Assembly (NCBI RefSeq): GCF_004310325.1
Contig: NZ_SIRT01000010.1
Span: 1-64,000 of the forward strand
Source of the DNA: Hyunsoonleella flava
Lineage (GTDB): Bacteria; Bacteroidota; Bacteroidia; Flavobacteriales; Flavobacteriaceae
Reading direction: 5' to 3'
Length of the DNA: 64,000 nucleotides
In this document: positions 63,395-64,000 of the stretch, piece after piece
Layout of the letters: each line of letters begins with the position of its first letter
How positions within the stretch are numbered: the first letter of the stretch is position 1
Made by a program: the position numbers and the translations under genes
Notes under the pieces: generated by a model
What the model saw: the letters and a program-made list of their open reading frames with translations, nothing else
Told to the model about the DNA's origin: nothing
Databases searched by the model: none

Positions 63395-64000
63395 TTATTC
63401 AGCATAAATTTCATCTAACATCCATAAATAATCTGCTCGATTTTCGATAAAATCCCTATCTGAAATATCTATAATTTTTACTTCAAAATCGTTCTGAGTT
63501 TTTAAAAACTCTAAATATCCAGCATTGATTTTTTCTAGATAGTCATCAGAAATGTTTTGTTCATATTCGCGCCCACGCTTTTTAATGTTCTGCTGCAAAC
63601 GCTCAGTATTTTGATATAGATAAACATATAATTCAGGTTTTGCGACGTCCTTATACATCAAATTGAACAGTTTTCTGTACAAATTAAATTCATCTCCTTT
63701 TAGGTTAATCTTAGAGAAGATTAATGATTTTACCACATAATAATCGCTTACAATGAAATCTTTAAACAAATCTAGTTGCGATAAATCATCTGAAATTTGT
63801 TGATACCTATCTGCTAAAAACGACATTTCCAAAGGAAAGGCATATCGGTTGGCATCCTCATAAAATTTTGGTAAAAAGGGATTGTCTGCAAATCGTTCTA
63901 AAATCAATTTCGCATTAAAATCATGAGCCATTTTAGTAGCTAAACTCGTTTTTCCTGCACCAATATTTCCTTCAATAGCGATATAGTTAAATTTTGAGAA
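63395..64000 (-). CDS. Deoxynucleoside kinase, second copy (5' end outside window)
   Basis: The frame enters at the right window edge and ends at 63395. It encodes at least 201 residues. The edge codons read FSKFNYIAIEGNIGAGKTSL, which contains the P-loop GNIGAGKTS. NKRGREYEQNI-like lid (KKRGREYEQNISDDYLEKI) and the ERFADNPFLPKFYEDANRYAFPLEMSF block match the deoxynucleoside kinase family, distinct from the copy at 9457-10071. Only a few N-terminal residues are missing. The gene is transcribed leftward. Confidence 0.9.
   Translation of the reverse strand, partial: FSKFNYIAIEGNIGAGKTSLATKMAHDFNAKLILERFADNPFLPKFYEDANRYAFPLEMSFLADRYQQISDDLSQLDLFKDFIVSDYYVVKSLIFSKINLKGDEFNLYRKLFNLMYKDVAKPELYVYLYQNTERLQQNIKKRGREYEQNISDDYLEKINAGYLEFLKTQNDFEVKIIDISDRDFIENRADYLWMLDEIYAE

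Noticed and set aside
1-64000. CRISPR arrays, prophage or insertion sequences
   Set aside because: No regularly spaced direct repeats, transposase, integrase or phage structural motifs are seen on either strand.

Overview
The window is AT-rich chromosomal DNA from a member of the Bacteroidota, almost certainly a Flavobacteriaceae species and probably marine or host-associated. The evidence is a SusC/SusD pair, GLPGLI-family proteins, a type IX secretion sorting tail, a DUF5686 protein, a K+-dependent membrane pyrophosphatase next to a soluble one, TAnnTTTG-type promoter boxes, and several TTG starts. I saw no prophage, insertion sequence, CRISPR array or rRNA operon. The window is mostly housekeeping DNA with a few accessory islands and several families of palindromic intergenic repeats.

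Layout. 1-10 kb: a partial CDS, then a leftward cluster (small secreted protein, three tandem GLPGLI paralogues, a TonB-type outer-membrane barrel) that diverges from a histidine kinase/response regulator pair. Three GTTAAC boxes at exact 10-bp steps lie in the divergent promoter region. A secreted protein of unknown function and a deoxynucleoside kinase follow. 10-20 kb: a DsbD-like reductase, a class V aminotransferase-fold enzyme, an App1-type phosphatase, hppA and ppa, and an M1 peptidase. 20-27 kb: a complete histidine-degradation operon (hutH-hutU-hutI-hutG) with a divergent LysR regulator. 27-34 kb: NADP-type isocitrate dehydrogenase, a sulfatase lipoprotein, a DUF5686 protein and pdhB. 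34-43 kb: etfB-etfA, a bifunctional-nuclease-family protein, a NupC-type nucleoside transporter, thyA, a CBM48 protein, a membrane-anchored dihydrofolate reductase (2TM-DHFR fusion), fabD and lspA. 43-53 kb: an apparent protein- or peptide-utilization locus (SusC, SusD, type IX-secreted subtilisin, lipoprotein) with a seven-helix membrane AraC regulator upstream. 53-64 kb: sugar-nucleotide genes (DegT aminotransferase, galE), waaA, an 11-residue-repeat lipoprotein, tRNA-Leu and tRNA-Gly, mutS, three methyltransferases, an uncharacterized lipoprotein and a second deoxynucleoside kinase cut by the window end.

How the genes work together. The hut genes take histidine to glutamate plus formamide. 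ThyA and the fused DHFR form the dTMP/folate cycle, and the two deoxynucleoside kinases and NupC suggest nucleoside salvage. ETF serves acyl-CoA dehydrogenases, and its promoter carries an 18-bp perfect palindrome. The SusCD/subtilisin locus and its AraC regulator share a GGTAATTCCC..TTTACC element upstream of both susC and the regulator gene.

The best leads for something new are the GLPGLI/barrel/two-component module with its phased boxes, the SusCD-subtilisin locus with its 7TM-AraC regulator and shared element, the 2TM-DHFR fusion, and an orphan promoter-terminator pair beside icd that could encode a small RNA. All function statements rest on motif recognition by eye; no database search was run.
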